From positions 1 through 64,000 of the forward strand of contig NZ_JAIEUI010000001.1 in NCBI RefSeq assembly GCF_022234545.1: a stretch of DNA of 64,000 nt, written 5' to 3'. This document shows positions 50,505 to 58,328 of the stretch, one piece after another. The stretch's first letter is position 1. The number at the start of each line of letters is the position of its first letter. Source of the stretch: Paenibacillus piscarius. GTDB taxonomy: Bacteria; Bacillota; Bacilli; Paenibacillales; Paenibacillaceae. The notes below the pieces were generated by a model. That model was given only the letters and a program-made list of their open reading frames with translations. It did not search any database and was not told the DNA's origin. Made by a program: the position numbers and the translations under genes.

Positions 50505-51317
50505 ATGGACGTGAGAGATTGGGGAACTTTTCTGCTTCCTTATGAACAAACGGTGGAGGAACTGAAGGTCAAATTTAAAACGATGCGCTCGGAACTGAAG
50601 AAAAGGGAAGAATATACTCCGATTGAGTTCGTCACCGGACGTGTCAAGCGGCTGTCGAGCATACTCGAAAAGGCCAAACGCCTGAACGTCAAGATGGAGG
50701 ATCTGGAAACGGGCATTGAGGATATTGCCGGCATCCGCATCATGTGCCAGTTCGTGGAGGATATCCGCAGAGTGGCGGAATATATCCGCGCCCGCAAGGA
50801 CCTTGAGGTGCTGTATGAGAAGGACTATATTACCAATTATAAGGAAAGCGGCTACCGCAGCTTCCATATGATTATCAGATATCCGGTGCAGACTGCGCTC
50901 GGCCAAAAGATTGTACTGGCTGAAATTCAGATCCGTACCCTGGCAATGAATTTCTGGGCGACCATTGAGCATTCGCTGAACTATAAATACCGCGAGAGCC
51001 TGCCGGATGAAATGCGGCTGCGCCTGAAGACGGCGGCGGAAGCGGCAGCGATACTGGACAGTGAGATGTCGAGCATCCGCGATGAGATTCTGGATGCCCA
51101 GAAGACCTTCGAGGAGAACTCGAATATGACGACACAGCTGCTGAAGGCGATTCACCAGCTGTATTTCTACCATCTGGTGAATGAGGCTATCGAAAGCCAG
51201 GAACGGTTCAATGCAATCTGGCAGGCGCAGGATATGGATGCGATGAAGGAACTGCTGGACCATGTGCGGGAGCTGCTGTCCAAGGCCAAGAAGGGCAGCG
51301 AGCCGGATGGCTTATGA
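50505..51317 (+). CDS. relQ: Small alarmone synthetase (GTP pyrophosphokinase RelQ/YjbM)
   Basis: 270-aa single-domain (p)ppGpp synthetase. EFVTGRVKRLSSILEKAKR, DIAGIRIMCQFVEDIRRVAEYI, YKESGYRSFHMIIRYPVQ and LAEIQIRTLAMNFWATIEHSLNYK are the RelA/SpoT synthetase blocks (metal Asp in DIAGIR, Glu in AEIQIRT). No hydrolase or TGS/ACT domain, as in RelQ. C-terminal helix mediates tetramer formation. AGGAGG before ATG 50505. Downstream gene overlaps its end by 11 nt. Confidence 0.95.
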   Translation: MDVRDWGTFLLPYEQTVEELKVKFKTMRSELKKREEYTPIEFVTGRVKRLSSILEKAKRLNVKMEDLETGIEDIAGIRIMCQFVEDIRRVAEYIRARKDLEVLYEKDYITNYKESGYRSFHMIIRYPVQTALGQKIVLAEIQIRTLAMNFWATIEHSLNYKYRESLPDEMRLRLKTAAEAAAILDSEMSSIRDEILDAQKTFEENSNMTTQLLKAIHQLYFYHLVNEAIESQERFNAIWQAQDMDAMKELLDHVRELLSKAKKGSEPDGL

Positions 51318-51756
51318 GCCGCTGTATGTGGCGTATCTCATCTACTTCAACCGGGACCGGGATTATTTCGAGTGCCACGAAGTGCTTGAGGAATTATGGC
51401 TGAAGCGGGACCGCGATCCGCTCTACAAAGCGCTGCTGCAGGTGGCAGTGGGGCTGTATCATTTCCGTGATGGTAATGTACGCGGAGGCCGGATTATGCT
51501 GAAGCAGTCCAGTGAAGTGCTGCTGCGGTATCCGGCGGATACGCTGGGCATCGATCTAAGGAAGCTGGCTCAGGAGGCAGCGGACTACGCAGAACGTCTT
51601 GAAGACTATGACCGTCAGCCGTTCGCCTATTATGATCTGAGTATCCGCATCGCGGATCCCGGGCTGGAGCAGGAGATGCTTGCAGCGGCGCAGTCGCTTC
51701 CGCCGAATGTTCCCCAGCGGCGCGGCCCGCAACGGCCGGACCGGGCCAGACATTAG
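51307..51756 (+). CDS. DUF309 domain protein
   Basis: 149-aa helical protein. YLIYFNRDRDYFECHEVLEELWL is the DUF309 signature (Bacillus YpuF), LLQVAVGLYHFRDGNVRGGRIML continues it. Conserved His/Glu residues suggest a metal site but no activity is known. Start overlaps the relQ end, so coupled translation is likely. Confidence 0.88.
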   Translation: MAYEPLYVAYLIYFNRDRDYFECHEVLEELWLKRDRDPLYKALLQVAVGLYHFRDGNVRGGRIMLKQSSEVLLRYPADTLGIDLRKLAQEAADYAERLEDYDRQPFAYYDLSIRIADPGLEQEMLAAAQSLPPNVPQRRGPQRPDRARH

Positions 51757-51785
51757 AGGGAATGGAATCTATTAGCAGAACAACA

Positions 51786-51814
51786 GGAGCACCCGCAGGG
51801 GTGTTCCTTCATTT
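51786..51814 (+). terminator. Weak terminator-like hairpin
   Basis: GGAGCACCC pairs with GGGGTGTTCC and is followed by TTCATTTG, between DUF309 and the rRNA methyltransferase gene. Confidence 0.4.
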
Positions 51815-51831
51815 GAGCAGGGGGACGATAT

Positions 51832-53415
51832 ATGGCGGCACAACTGCCCGGAGTATTCATGGAACGCATGAAGGAACTGCTGGGACCCGAATATGAGCAA
51901 TTTGTTGAGACTTACAAGCAGCACCCTTACGGCGGCATCCGTGCCAATACGTTAAAAATTACGGTGGACGAGCTTCAGCGGCGTATCCCGTTTGAGCTTG
52001 AACCGATTCCCTGGTGCCCGTCCGGGTTCTACACCAGAGAAGGAGTGCGGCCCGGTAAGCATCCGTATTATCATGCCGGGCTGTACTATATCCAGGAGCC
52101 GAGTGCCATGGCTCCGGTTGAGCTGCTGGAGGTTCAGCCCGGGGACCGTGTGCTTGATCTGTGCGCAGCCCCGGGCGGCAAGTCTACACAGATCGCCGCC
52201 AAGCTGCAGGGGGAGGGCCTGCTGGTGACCAATGACCTGCATCCCGAGCGGACGAAGGCGCTGGCCAAGAATCTGGAGCTGTACGGCGTGCGTAACGGCA
52301 TCGTCCTGAATGAGAGCCCGGAGCGGATTGCAGCGGCCTTCCCCCGGTTCTTCGACCGGATTCTAATCGATGCCCCATGTTCAGGCGAAGGCATGTTCCG
52401 CAAGGACGAGGATATGGTCAGACAGTGGGAGCCGGGAACTCCCAGCAAATATGCGGAGATGCAGCGGGAGATTCTGCAGGAGGCAGCCGCGGCGCTGAAG
52501 CCGGGCGGAACGATGGTCTACTCGACGTGCACCTTCGCTCCTGAAGAGGATGAGGAGCTGGTAGCCGGATTCCTGGCCGGTCATCCGCAGTTCTCCCTTA
52601 TTCCTGTGGGCGGAACCGGTCCGTTCGCCGCCGGGCAAGCCCCGCTTAAGGGCGCTGCCCGCCTGTGGCCGCATAAGGTCAAGGGGGAAGGGCATTTCAT
52701 GGCGGTGCTGCGCCATGACGGCAGTGAAGGAGCGGAGAGAGAGACTGAGAGGGTTGAGACTGGCACAGCAGAGAATGTAAAGGCACGAAAGGCTCTGAGA
52801 GAGAGAAGTCTGTCTGCCTCGCCCCGCAGCAAGGCTGCAAGAACAGACGCTTCCGGCAGAGCAGATCATGGCCGCGGCGGTAAGGAAGGACGCGGATCTG
52901 GACACGGCTCCGGCTCTGGTAGAGCCGGAACGGGTCCAGGTTCGCCGTCACAGCGAACCGGCGGGAGCGGGGAAGCAATCACGTTCGCGGTCTATGCGGA
53001 CTTCATTCAGGAGCTGTTGGGGAGTCAGCCGCCCGGACATGCCATATGGTTCGGGGATCATCTGTATATCTCCCCGTTGCCGCGTGAAGCGCTGGACGGT
53101 CTGAAGACTGTTCGGCCAGGCTGGTACGTGGGGCAGATCAACCGCGGGCGATTCATTCCCGGTCATCCTCTTGCTACAGCGCTGCATCCTGAGGAATGCA
53201 GCCGCTCGGTATCGCTATCCAGCGCCAGCGGGGAAGCGGTGTCCTATCTGAAGGGGGAGACTTTGTCGATCCCCGCAGAGCGCCTGTCCATTAAGGACGG
53301 ACATTCCGCCAAGGGGTATACGCTCGTCTGCATAGACGGCTTCAGCGCGGGCTGGGGCAAATGGCAGGACGGGATGCTGAAGAATGAATATCCCGCAGGC
53401 TGGAGGTGGACTTAA
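51832..53415 (+). CDS. RsmF-type rRNA (cytosine-C5) methyltransferase, copy 1
   Basis: 527-aa RsmB/NOP-family methyltransferase. CAAPGGK (111-117) binds SAM; catalytic Cys residues are Cys183 in DAPCSGEGMF and Cys233 in YSTCTFAPEED. N-terminal NRANT-like GGIRANTLKI is the family mark. A Ser/Gly/Arg-rich linker (~300-375) not present in most members precedes the C-terminal RsmF PUA-like domain (HAIWFGDHLYISPLP ... GRFIPGHPLATAL). Probably modifies 16S rRNA. Followed after 2 bp by the pseudouridine synthase gene. A second copy is on the opposite strand at 55592. Confidence 0.9.
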   Translation: MAAQLPGVFMERMKELLGPEYEQFVETYKQHPYGGIRANTLKITVDELQRRIPFELEPIPWCPSGFYTREGVRPGKHPYYHAGLYYIQEPSAMAPVELLEVQPGDRVLDLCAAPGGKSTQIAAKLQGEGLLVTNDLHPERTKALAKNLELYGVRNGIVLNESPERIAAAFPRFFDRILIDAPCSGEGMFRKDEDMVRQWEPGTPSKYAEMQREILQEAAAALKPGGTMVYSTCTFAPEEDEELVAGFLAGHPQFSLIPVGGTGPFAAGQAPLKGAARLWPHKVKGEGHFMAVLRHDGSEGAERETERVETGTAENVKARKALRERSLSASPRSKAARTDASGRADHGRGGKEGRGSGHGSGSGRAGTGPGSPSQRTGGSGEAITFAVYADFIQELLGSQPPGHAIWFGDHLYISPLPREALDGLKTVRPGWYVGQINRGRFIPGHPLATALHPEECSRSVSLSSASGEAVSYLKGETLSIPAERLSIKDGHSAKGYTLVCIDGFSAGWGKWQDGMLKNEYPAGWRWT

Positions 53416-53417
53416 GT

Positions 53418-54179
53418 ATGAGTGGAGCAGGGCAAGCGAATAAGAAGCAGCGGATCGATAAGGTGCTGTCCCATATGGGAATCGGCTCCCGCAGCGAGAT
53501 CCGTAAACAGGCCAAGCAGGGATTGATTACGGTGAACGGCGCTGTCGTCAAGGACAGCGGGGCTCATGTTGATCCTGTGCAAGACAGGATTGAAGTGGGC
53601 GGTGAGCCGGTGCTCTACCAGGAGCATATCTATCTGATGATGAATAAGCCGCCGGGCGTTCTGTCGGCAACAGAGGATAAGAGGGACCGGACGGTGCTGG
53701 ACCTGCTGAAGCCTGAGCACGCGCTGTTCGAGCCGTTCCCGGTGGGACGGCTGGATAAGGATACGGTCGGCCTCCTGCTGCTGACGAATGACGGCCAGCT
53801 GGCTCATGAGCTGTTGTCCCCGCGCAAGCATGTGCCCAAGACCTACGAGGCAACCGTTGAAGGTGAGGTTGATGCGGCGGATGTGGCTGCTTTTGCCGCA
53901 GGGGTGGAGCTGGAAGACGGTTATGTCACGCTGCCTGCCGAGCTGCGCATCCTGAACCGGGAGCGGGGCCGCCAGGTGTTGTCGTACATCTCGCTCACGA
54001 TTACCGAAGGGAAGTTCCATCAGGTGAAGCGGATGTTCATCGCTGTCGGGAAGAAGGTCGTGTTCCTGAAGCGGGTGTCTATGGGCAGCCTTACGCTGGA
54101 CGAGAGCCTGCCGCAGGGAGCCTGCCGCGAGCTGACAGCCGGGGAGCTGGAGCTGCTGAAGAGCGGTGCCGGAGAGTAG
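53418..54179 (+). CDS. RsuA/RluB-type rRNA pseudouridine synthase
   Basis: 253-aa enzyme: N-terminal S4 RNA-binding domain (RIDKVLSHMGIGSRSEIRKQ) and catalytic domain with the Asp in GRLDKDTVGLLLLTNDG. LMMNKPPGVLSAT, KTYEATVEG and EGKFHQVKRMF are conserved. Length and motifs fit RsuA (16S rRNA U516) or its Bacillus counterpart YtzG. ATG 53418 follows GGAGGTGG that sits in the end of the methyltransferase gene. Confidence 0.9.
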   Translation: MSGAGQANKKQRIDKVLSHMGIGSRSEIRKQAKQGLITVNGAVVKDSGAHVDPVQDRIEVGGEPVLYQEHIYLMMNKPPGVLSATEDKRDRTVLDLLKPEHALFEPFPVGRLDKDTVGLLLLTNDGQLAHELLSPRKHVPKTYEATVEGEVDAADVAAFAAGVELEDGYVTLPAELRILNRERGRQVLSYISLTITEGKFHQVKRMFIAVGKKVVFLKRVSMGSLTLDESLPQGACRELTAGELELLKSGAGE

Positions 54180-54242
54180 ACAGATAGGGCTGATTATGGG
54201 GGATCATCTAAGAGTACGATACAGAGAGAAGGATGGTGGGGT

Positions 54243-55043
54243 ATGAAATTCAGACTAATAGCACTGGATGTAGACGGTACGTTACTGAATGACGATCATC
54301 AATTAAGCGAAGAGAACAAAGCGGCGGTGGCCGAGGTTACGCGCCAGGGCGGGCAGATCGTACTGTGTACGGGACGCAGCCCGCAGAACTCGATTCCGTT
54401 CATGGAAGAGATGGGGTTGTCCGGGTATGTGCTGGGGCACAACGGGGCGGCAACGGTCAGTGTCGAGGACCGCAAGGTATTGCATCAGTACGGGCTGGAC
54501 GCCAGAGGCCTCGACCCTTATATCGACTATTGCCGCAAGCACGGGATTCATTTCGATGTGAATACGGCATTTGATATGTATGTGGACAATGTGGAGAACC
54601 TGACGCAGGAAGCGCACTATATGTATGAGCATTTCCGGATTATGCCGGCGACGCTGCCGGCGTGGGAGGATTTCCGCGAGCCGATTGTGAAATTCACGGT
54701 GTTCACTAAGGCCGACATTCTGGATGAAGCCCAGCGTGAGTGGGCGACTTGGGGAGAGCAATACAATATTCTGCGCAGCGGGGAGTTCTTCGTGGACTTC
54801 ATGCACCCGGAAGCCTCCAAGGGCAATGCCCTGAAGCATCTGGCGGCTGAGCTGGGCATCCCGCAGGAGCAGGTGCTGGCAATCGGCAATTATTATAATG
54901 ATATTTCCATGCTCGCTTATGCCGGCTTAGGGGTAGCCATGGACAATTCCCCGGTTGAGGTCAAGGCTGCGGCGGATGCCGTCACCGGCACTAATAACGG
55001 GAATGGTGTGCGCGATGCGCTGGTGAAGTATTGCTTGTCCTGA
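54243..55043 (+). CDS. HAD superfamily Cof-type phosphatase
   Basis: 266-aa HAD IIB hydrolase. Motif I IALDVDGTLL (Asp9, Asp11), motif II CTGRSPQNS, motif III Lys in ASKGNALKHLA and motif IV AIGNYYNDISMLA. In motif IV the first acidic position is Asn (GN rather than GD), while the ND pair is kept. Cof proteins dephosphorylate sugar phosphates, FMN or pyridoxal phosphate; substrate unknown. Confidence 0.9.
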   Translation: MKFRLIALDVDGTLLNDDHQLSEENKAAVAEVTRQGGQIVLCTGRSPQNSIPFMEEMGLSGYVLGHNGAATVSVEDRKVLHQYGLDARGLDPYIDYCRKHGIHFDVNTAFDMYVDNVENLTQEAHYMYEHFRIMPATLPAWEDFREPIVKFTVFTKADILDEAQREWATWGEQYNILRSGEFFVDFMHPEASKGNALKHLAAELGIPQEQVLAIGNYYNDISMLAYAGLGVAMDNSPVEVKAAADAVTGTNNGNGVRDALVKYCLS

Positions 55044-55120
55044 TTGCGGGATGAACAGAGTATAAAGTATAAGTATACTTAGCATAGAGTGGAACATGGA
55101 GATAGGGGTAGAGGTATGAA

Positions 55121-55159
55121 GCATAGTTCGGGGCCTTTGGGTTCCGGGCTATGTTTTTT
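55121..55159 (+). terminator. Terminator after the HAD gene
   Basis: GCATAG..CGGGGCC and GGTTCCGGGCTATG stem followed by TTTTTTTT. Confidence 0.8.
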
Positions 55160-55189
55160 TTGTGCTGTTGCAGGTGAAGAGCGGCTCTG

Positions 55190-55291
55190 AATGTGATCGG
55201 TTTTTCGATTACATTAGGCCAACATGCCTTCGCAGCGCCGAATGTGGTCGGATTTCGCTTTTCGCGTACATGTGGTATGTAACTTCTGCGC
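55190..55291 (+). repeat. Diverged 51-bp hairpin repeat pair
   Basis: Two related units begin AATGTGATCGG (55190) and AATGTGGTCGG (about 55240). In the first, AATGTGATCG and CGATTACATT form a 10-bp stem (one G-U) around GTTTTT; the second is weaker. Each is followed by a ~25-nt GC-rich tail. The rest of 55292-55386 shows nothing. Confidence 0.5.
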
Positions 55292-55386
55292 AGGCGAGGC
55301 ATCCGGAATGGCGAAAAAGCGGCCTGCCCCCGGATGGGAGCAGACCGCCAGATGCCCGCGCGAATGCGTATTCTGCTTAAGCGGAA

Positions 55387-55476
55387 TTAGACAAACAACG
55401 AACGGGAAATGATGACGAGCAATATGAAGAGTACCAAGATCGCACCGGTCGAAGTGAAGCCTACACCTGCACCCAT
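55387..55476 (-). CDS. YjcZ-type tiny transmembrane protein (29 aa)
   Basis: MGAGVGFTSTGAILVLFILL then VIISRSLFV. The STGxILVLFILLVII core is the same as in the 32-aa protein at 33301. GAGGGAGGA lies before ATG 55476. Single helix, sporulation-associated family; no other gene shares its transcript. Confidence 0.88.
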   Translation of the reverse strand: MGAGVGFTSTGAILVLFILLVIISRSLFV

Positions 55477-55591
55477 GTCTGATTCCTCCCTCGATTCATG
55501 TCTGTTCCCACCTACGCCGTCTAAGTCCGGCGAACCTCCATGGGATAATGACATCATATGCATGTGAAGGATTCGTGAACTGGTCAGCAGC

Positions 55592-56992
55592 CTAAACCTC
55601 GTCAATATGGGCTGCCCTGATCCGCAGACCTTTGGGCAGATGGTTCTTAAGCTGGCCGTTGCTGGCTTTGCCCCAGCCTACGGGCAAGCCGTCCACGGTG
55701 ACCAGGGTCCAGCCATGCAGGCTGGCCGGAACAGGCAGGCTCCCGCCGCGCAGCCAGGTCTGAATGTCCGGTCCGTCCGCGGGCATGTCATAGGTGCGCG
55801 CGGCCTGGTCCGGCCGGAGCGCCATGGCGAGGGCGTGGGCGGGTTCGATCCGGTTTTTTTTGAGCTGGGCAATATGGAGTCCGGCCCGGGGAACCCGGAG
55901 GCCGTCCAGTAATCCGGTATGCAGCCGTTCCTGGAAGGTCTCGGGCAGCAGATACAGGGAATCCCCGAAGAGCAGCGGTACGCCATGTGCCGCGAACCCG
56001 GGAATCTCCGCCGCCGCCCAGCTCGTAAACTGCTGTAAGGCCTCGCGGAGCTGGGCGCTTGCCTTCAGGCTGCTGCTGCGGCCCCGCTTGCTAGAGCTCC
56101 TGCGCCGGTCAGAACCGGCCGCATCTCCGGATGCCTTCTTGTGCAGGAGGGCCACGAAGTGCCCTTCACCCTTCTCCACATGCGGCCATAGCCGCTTTGT
56201 AGCGATCAGCTCCATATCGGGATACTCCAGGGTAAAGCGCTGGACTGTGTCCTCGTTCTCCCGGCGGTTGAAGGTGCAGGTCGAATAGACCATTCTGCCG
56301 CCCGGCTTCAGCATCAGGTAGGCATCCTGGAGAATATCCCGCTGTCTGGCTGCGCACATCTCTACATGCTTCGGTGACCACTCCTCAATTGCAGCAGGAT
56401 CTTTGCGGAACATACCTTCACCGGAGCAAGGTGCGTCCAGCATAATGCAGTCGAAAGCCTCAGGAAATCTGGCGGAGAGCTCCCCCGGGCCAGCCGAAGT
56501 GACCAGGGTGTTGGCGAGACCAAGGCGCTCTACATTTTCGGCCAGGATTTTGGCCCGCTCCGGGTGGATTTCGTTGGAGACCAGCAGTCCCTGACCCTGC
56601 ATCAGCGCGGCTATATGGGTAGTCTTGCCGCCGGGGGCGGCAGCAAGGTCAAGCACCGTCTCCCCGGGAAGCGGCTGAAGCAGCCCGGCTGCGGACATTG
56701 CGGAGGGTTCCTGAATATAATATAGTCCGGCGGCATGATAAGGATGTCTTCCCGGCCTGGCAGGCTCTTCATAATAGAAGCCGTCCGGACACCAAGGTAC
56801 CGGTGACAGACTGAATTGTGCGATGGATTGATCTGCAGCGCTGCGTCCCGGCTCCGGGAGGCTTTTCAAAGTATTAAACCGCAGACCCTGGGTCCGCCGT
56901 GCCTTATAGCTGTGCAGAAAAGCGTCCGCCGTCTCCCCCAGCATCTCTCTGATCTGTGCGGTGTAAGCGGCAGGCAGCCGTTCTTCATTCAT
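55592..56992 (-). CDS. RsmF-type rRNA (cytosine-C5) methyltransferase, copy 2
   Basis: 466-aa paralogue of the protein at 51832. AAAPGGK (118-124) in the SAM site, Cys189 in DAPCSGEGMFRKD and Cys239 in YSTCTFNRREN. A shorter basic Ser/Arg/Lys linker (~295-315) precedes the C-terminal domain (GVPLLFGDSLYLLPE ... IEPAHALAMAL). GAGGAG before the ATG. Overall layout is the same, but identity outside the motifs is moderate, which suggests an old duplication and different target cytosines. Confidence 0.9.
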   Translation of the reverse strand: MNEERLPAAYTAQIREMLGETADAFLHSYKARRTQGLRFNTLKSLPEPGRSAADQSIAQFSLSPVPWCPDGFYYEEPARPGRHPYHAAGLYYIQEPSAMSAAGLLQPLPGETVLDLAAAPGGKTTHIAALMQGQGLLVSNEIHPERAKILAENVERLGLANTLVTSAGPGELSARFPEAFDCIMLDAPCSGEGMFRKDPAAIEEWSPKHVEMCAARQRDILQDAYLMLKPGGRMVYSTCTFNRRENEDTVQRFTLEYPDMELIATKRLWPHVEKGEGHFVALLHKKASGDAAGSDRRRSSSKRGRSSSLKASAQLREALQQFTSWAAAEIPGFAAHGVPLLFGDSLYLLPETFQERLHTGLLDGLRVPRAGLHIAQLKKNRIEPAHALAMALRPDQAARTYDMPADGPDIQTWLRGGSLPVPASLHGWTLVTVDGLPVGWGKASNGQLKNHLPKGLRIRAAHIDEV

Positions 56993-57115
56993 ACAACATT
57001 CTCCTCTGGCTTGAAATTCAAGATAAGTAAAGCTGTCATGCCGGTTGCTGTTTCTGGCGGATACCGATAAAATTAAAGGTAGGAAACCTTAGCGTACCTG
57101 TACCCGAATCTGAAA

Positions 57116-57143
57116 TTGTACATATATACAACTATATCATAAT
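57116..57143 (+). promoter_or_regulatory. Promoter of the glycosyltransferase-yhaO-yhaN operon
   Basis: TTGTAC (57116-57121), 16-bp spacer, CATAAT (57138-57143). TTGTA-N6-TACAA (57116-57131) is a dyad over the -35 box. Confidence 0.5.
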
Positions 57144-57191
57144 TGCCGGACTTCACCGTAAACGGGGCAATTGTAAAGGGAGATGTACCTT

Positions 57192-58328
57192 ATGAACTTG
57201 CTGCAAGCGCTATTCTTTCCGCCGGAGCAGCCCGGTGGTGTATCTTCTATGGTCCCCTATCTGCAGGAACGCTTCCGGTCCAGCCGCTGGGAGATGGACT
57301 TGTTCTGGCTGCCTAAGCGCATCCGGGGAAAGGGCCGGGAGGACATCGTCTTCAAGACCTTCGACTGGACACAGTACGGCGAAAGTCCGGTTGTGCAAAA
57401 ATATATCCAGACCTACCGTGATTATCTCTGGTGGACCCGCCTGCGGATGAGCAAGGAGTACGACCTGATTCATGCCCATCATCCGATTGCCGGGCTGGCG
57501 ATGAAGAGTATCTATCCGGACATTCCATTAATTCAGACGCTGCACTCCAGCTATGAACGCGAATTAATTCTGAACGGGGTGATCCGCGAAGGGGGGCCGG
57601 AGCATCAGTTCCTGGTCTCCATCTACCGCGAGCTGGAGCAGGTGAGCGACCGGCTGATGACGGTGTCGCGGGCTTTTGCTGATTACCTGATTCCTTATAT
57701 TGACCGCCCTGCTAACGTAGGCGTGATTCCCAACGGGTTCGATGAGAAAAGATTCAAGCCGGTCCCCCACGAGAACGATATTCCGCAGCTGGTGACGGTC
57801 ACCCGCCTGGTGCCGGCCAAAGGCCTGGATATTCTGTTCAAGTCCTGTGCGCAGCTGAAGCAGCGGGGCCATGAATATGTGCTTCATATCATCGGCGACG
57901 GACCGAGCCGGGGAGAGCTGGAGCGGCTGGCGCAGGAGCTGGGTATCTATAATGAGACGATTTTTTATGGCTATACGTTGCATCCTGAGGAGTTCATGCC
58001 CTTCTTCGATATCTTTGTCCTGCCTTCGCGGGCGGAGGCATTCGGGTCGGTATTCGCGGAGGCGGCCCTTAGCTGCCTGGCACTGGTCGGGACCAACGTG
58101 GGCGGTATCCCTGAACAGATTGAAGACGGGGTGAACGGACTGCTGGTGAATCCCGATGATGAGCTGGCACTGGCGGATGCGCTGGAGAAGGTTATCAGTG
58201 ATCCCGGCTACCGCTACGAGCTGTCGCGTTCCGCCTGGGACAAAGCCAAGAGCCGCTACTCGCTGACCCGGGTGGCCAATGAGCTGAAGAAGACCTACCT
58301 GCAGTTTCAGCCGGGAGTGAAGGGGTGA
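57192..58328 (+). CDS. Family 4 glycosyltransferase (GT-B)
   Basis: 378-aa cytoplasmic retaining glycosyltransferase. FPPEQPGGVSSMVPYL is the N-terminal glycine motif, HAHHPIAGLAM and VIPNGFDEKRF follow, and the C-terminal nucleotide-sugar site has LVTVTRLVPAKGLDILF, IIGDGPSRGELE and PSRAEAFGSVFAEAA (the E-x7-E motif). Acceptor and sugar are unknown. ATG 57192 is nine bases after AAAGGGAG; ATG 57183 abuts it. Its stop overlaps the yhaO start. Confidence 0.9.
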   Translation: MNLLQALFFPPEQPGGVSSMVPYLQERFRSSRWEMDLFWLPKRIRGKGREDIVFKTFDWTQYGESPVVQKYIQTYRDYLWWTRLRMSKEYDLIHAHHPIAGLAMKSIYPDIPLIQTLHSSYERELILNGVIREGGPEHQFLVSIYRELEQVSDRLMTVSRAFADYLIPYIDRPANVGVIPNGFDEKRFKPVPHENDIPQLVTVTRLVPAKGLDILFKSCAQLKQRGHEYVLHIIGDGPSRGELERLAQELGIYNETIFYGYTLHPEEFMPFFDIFVLPSRAEAFGSVFAEAALSCLALVGTNVGGIPEQIEDGVNGLLVNPDDELALADALEKVISDPGYRYELSRSAWDKAKSRYSLTRVANELKKTYLQFQPGVKG

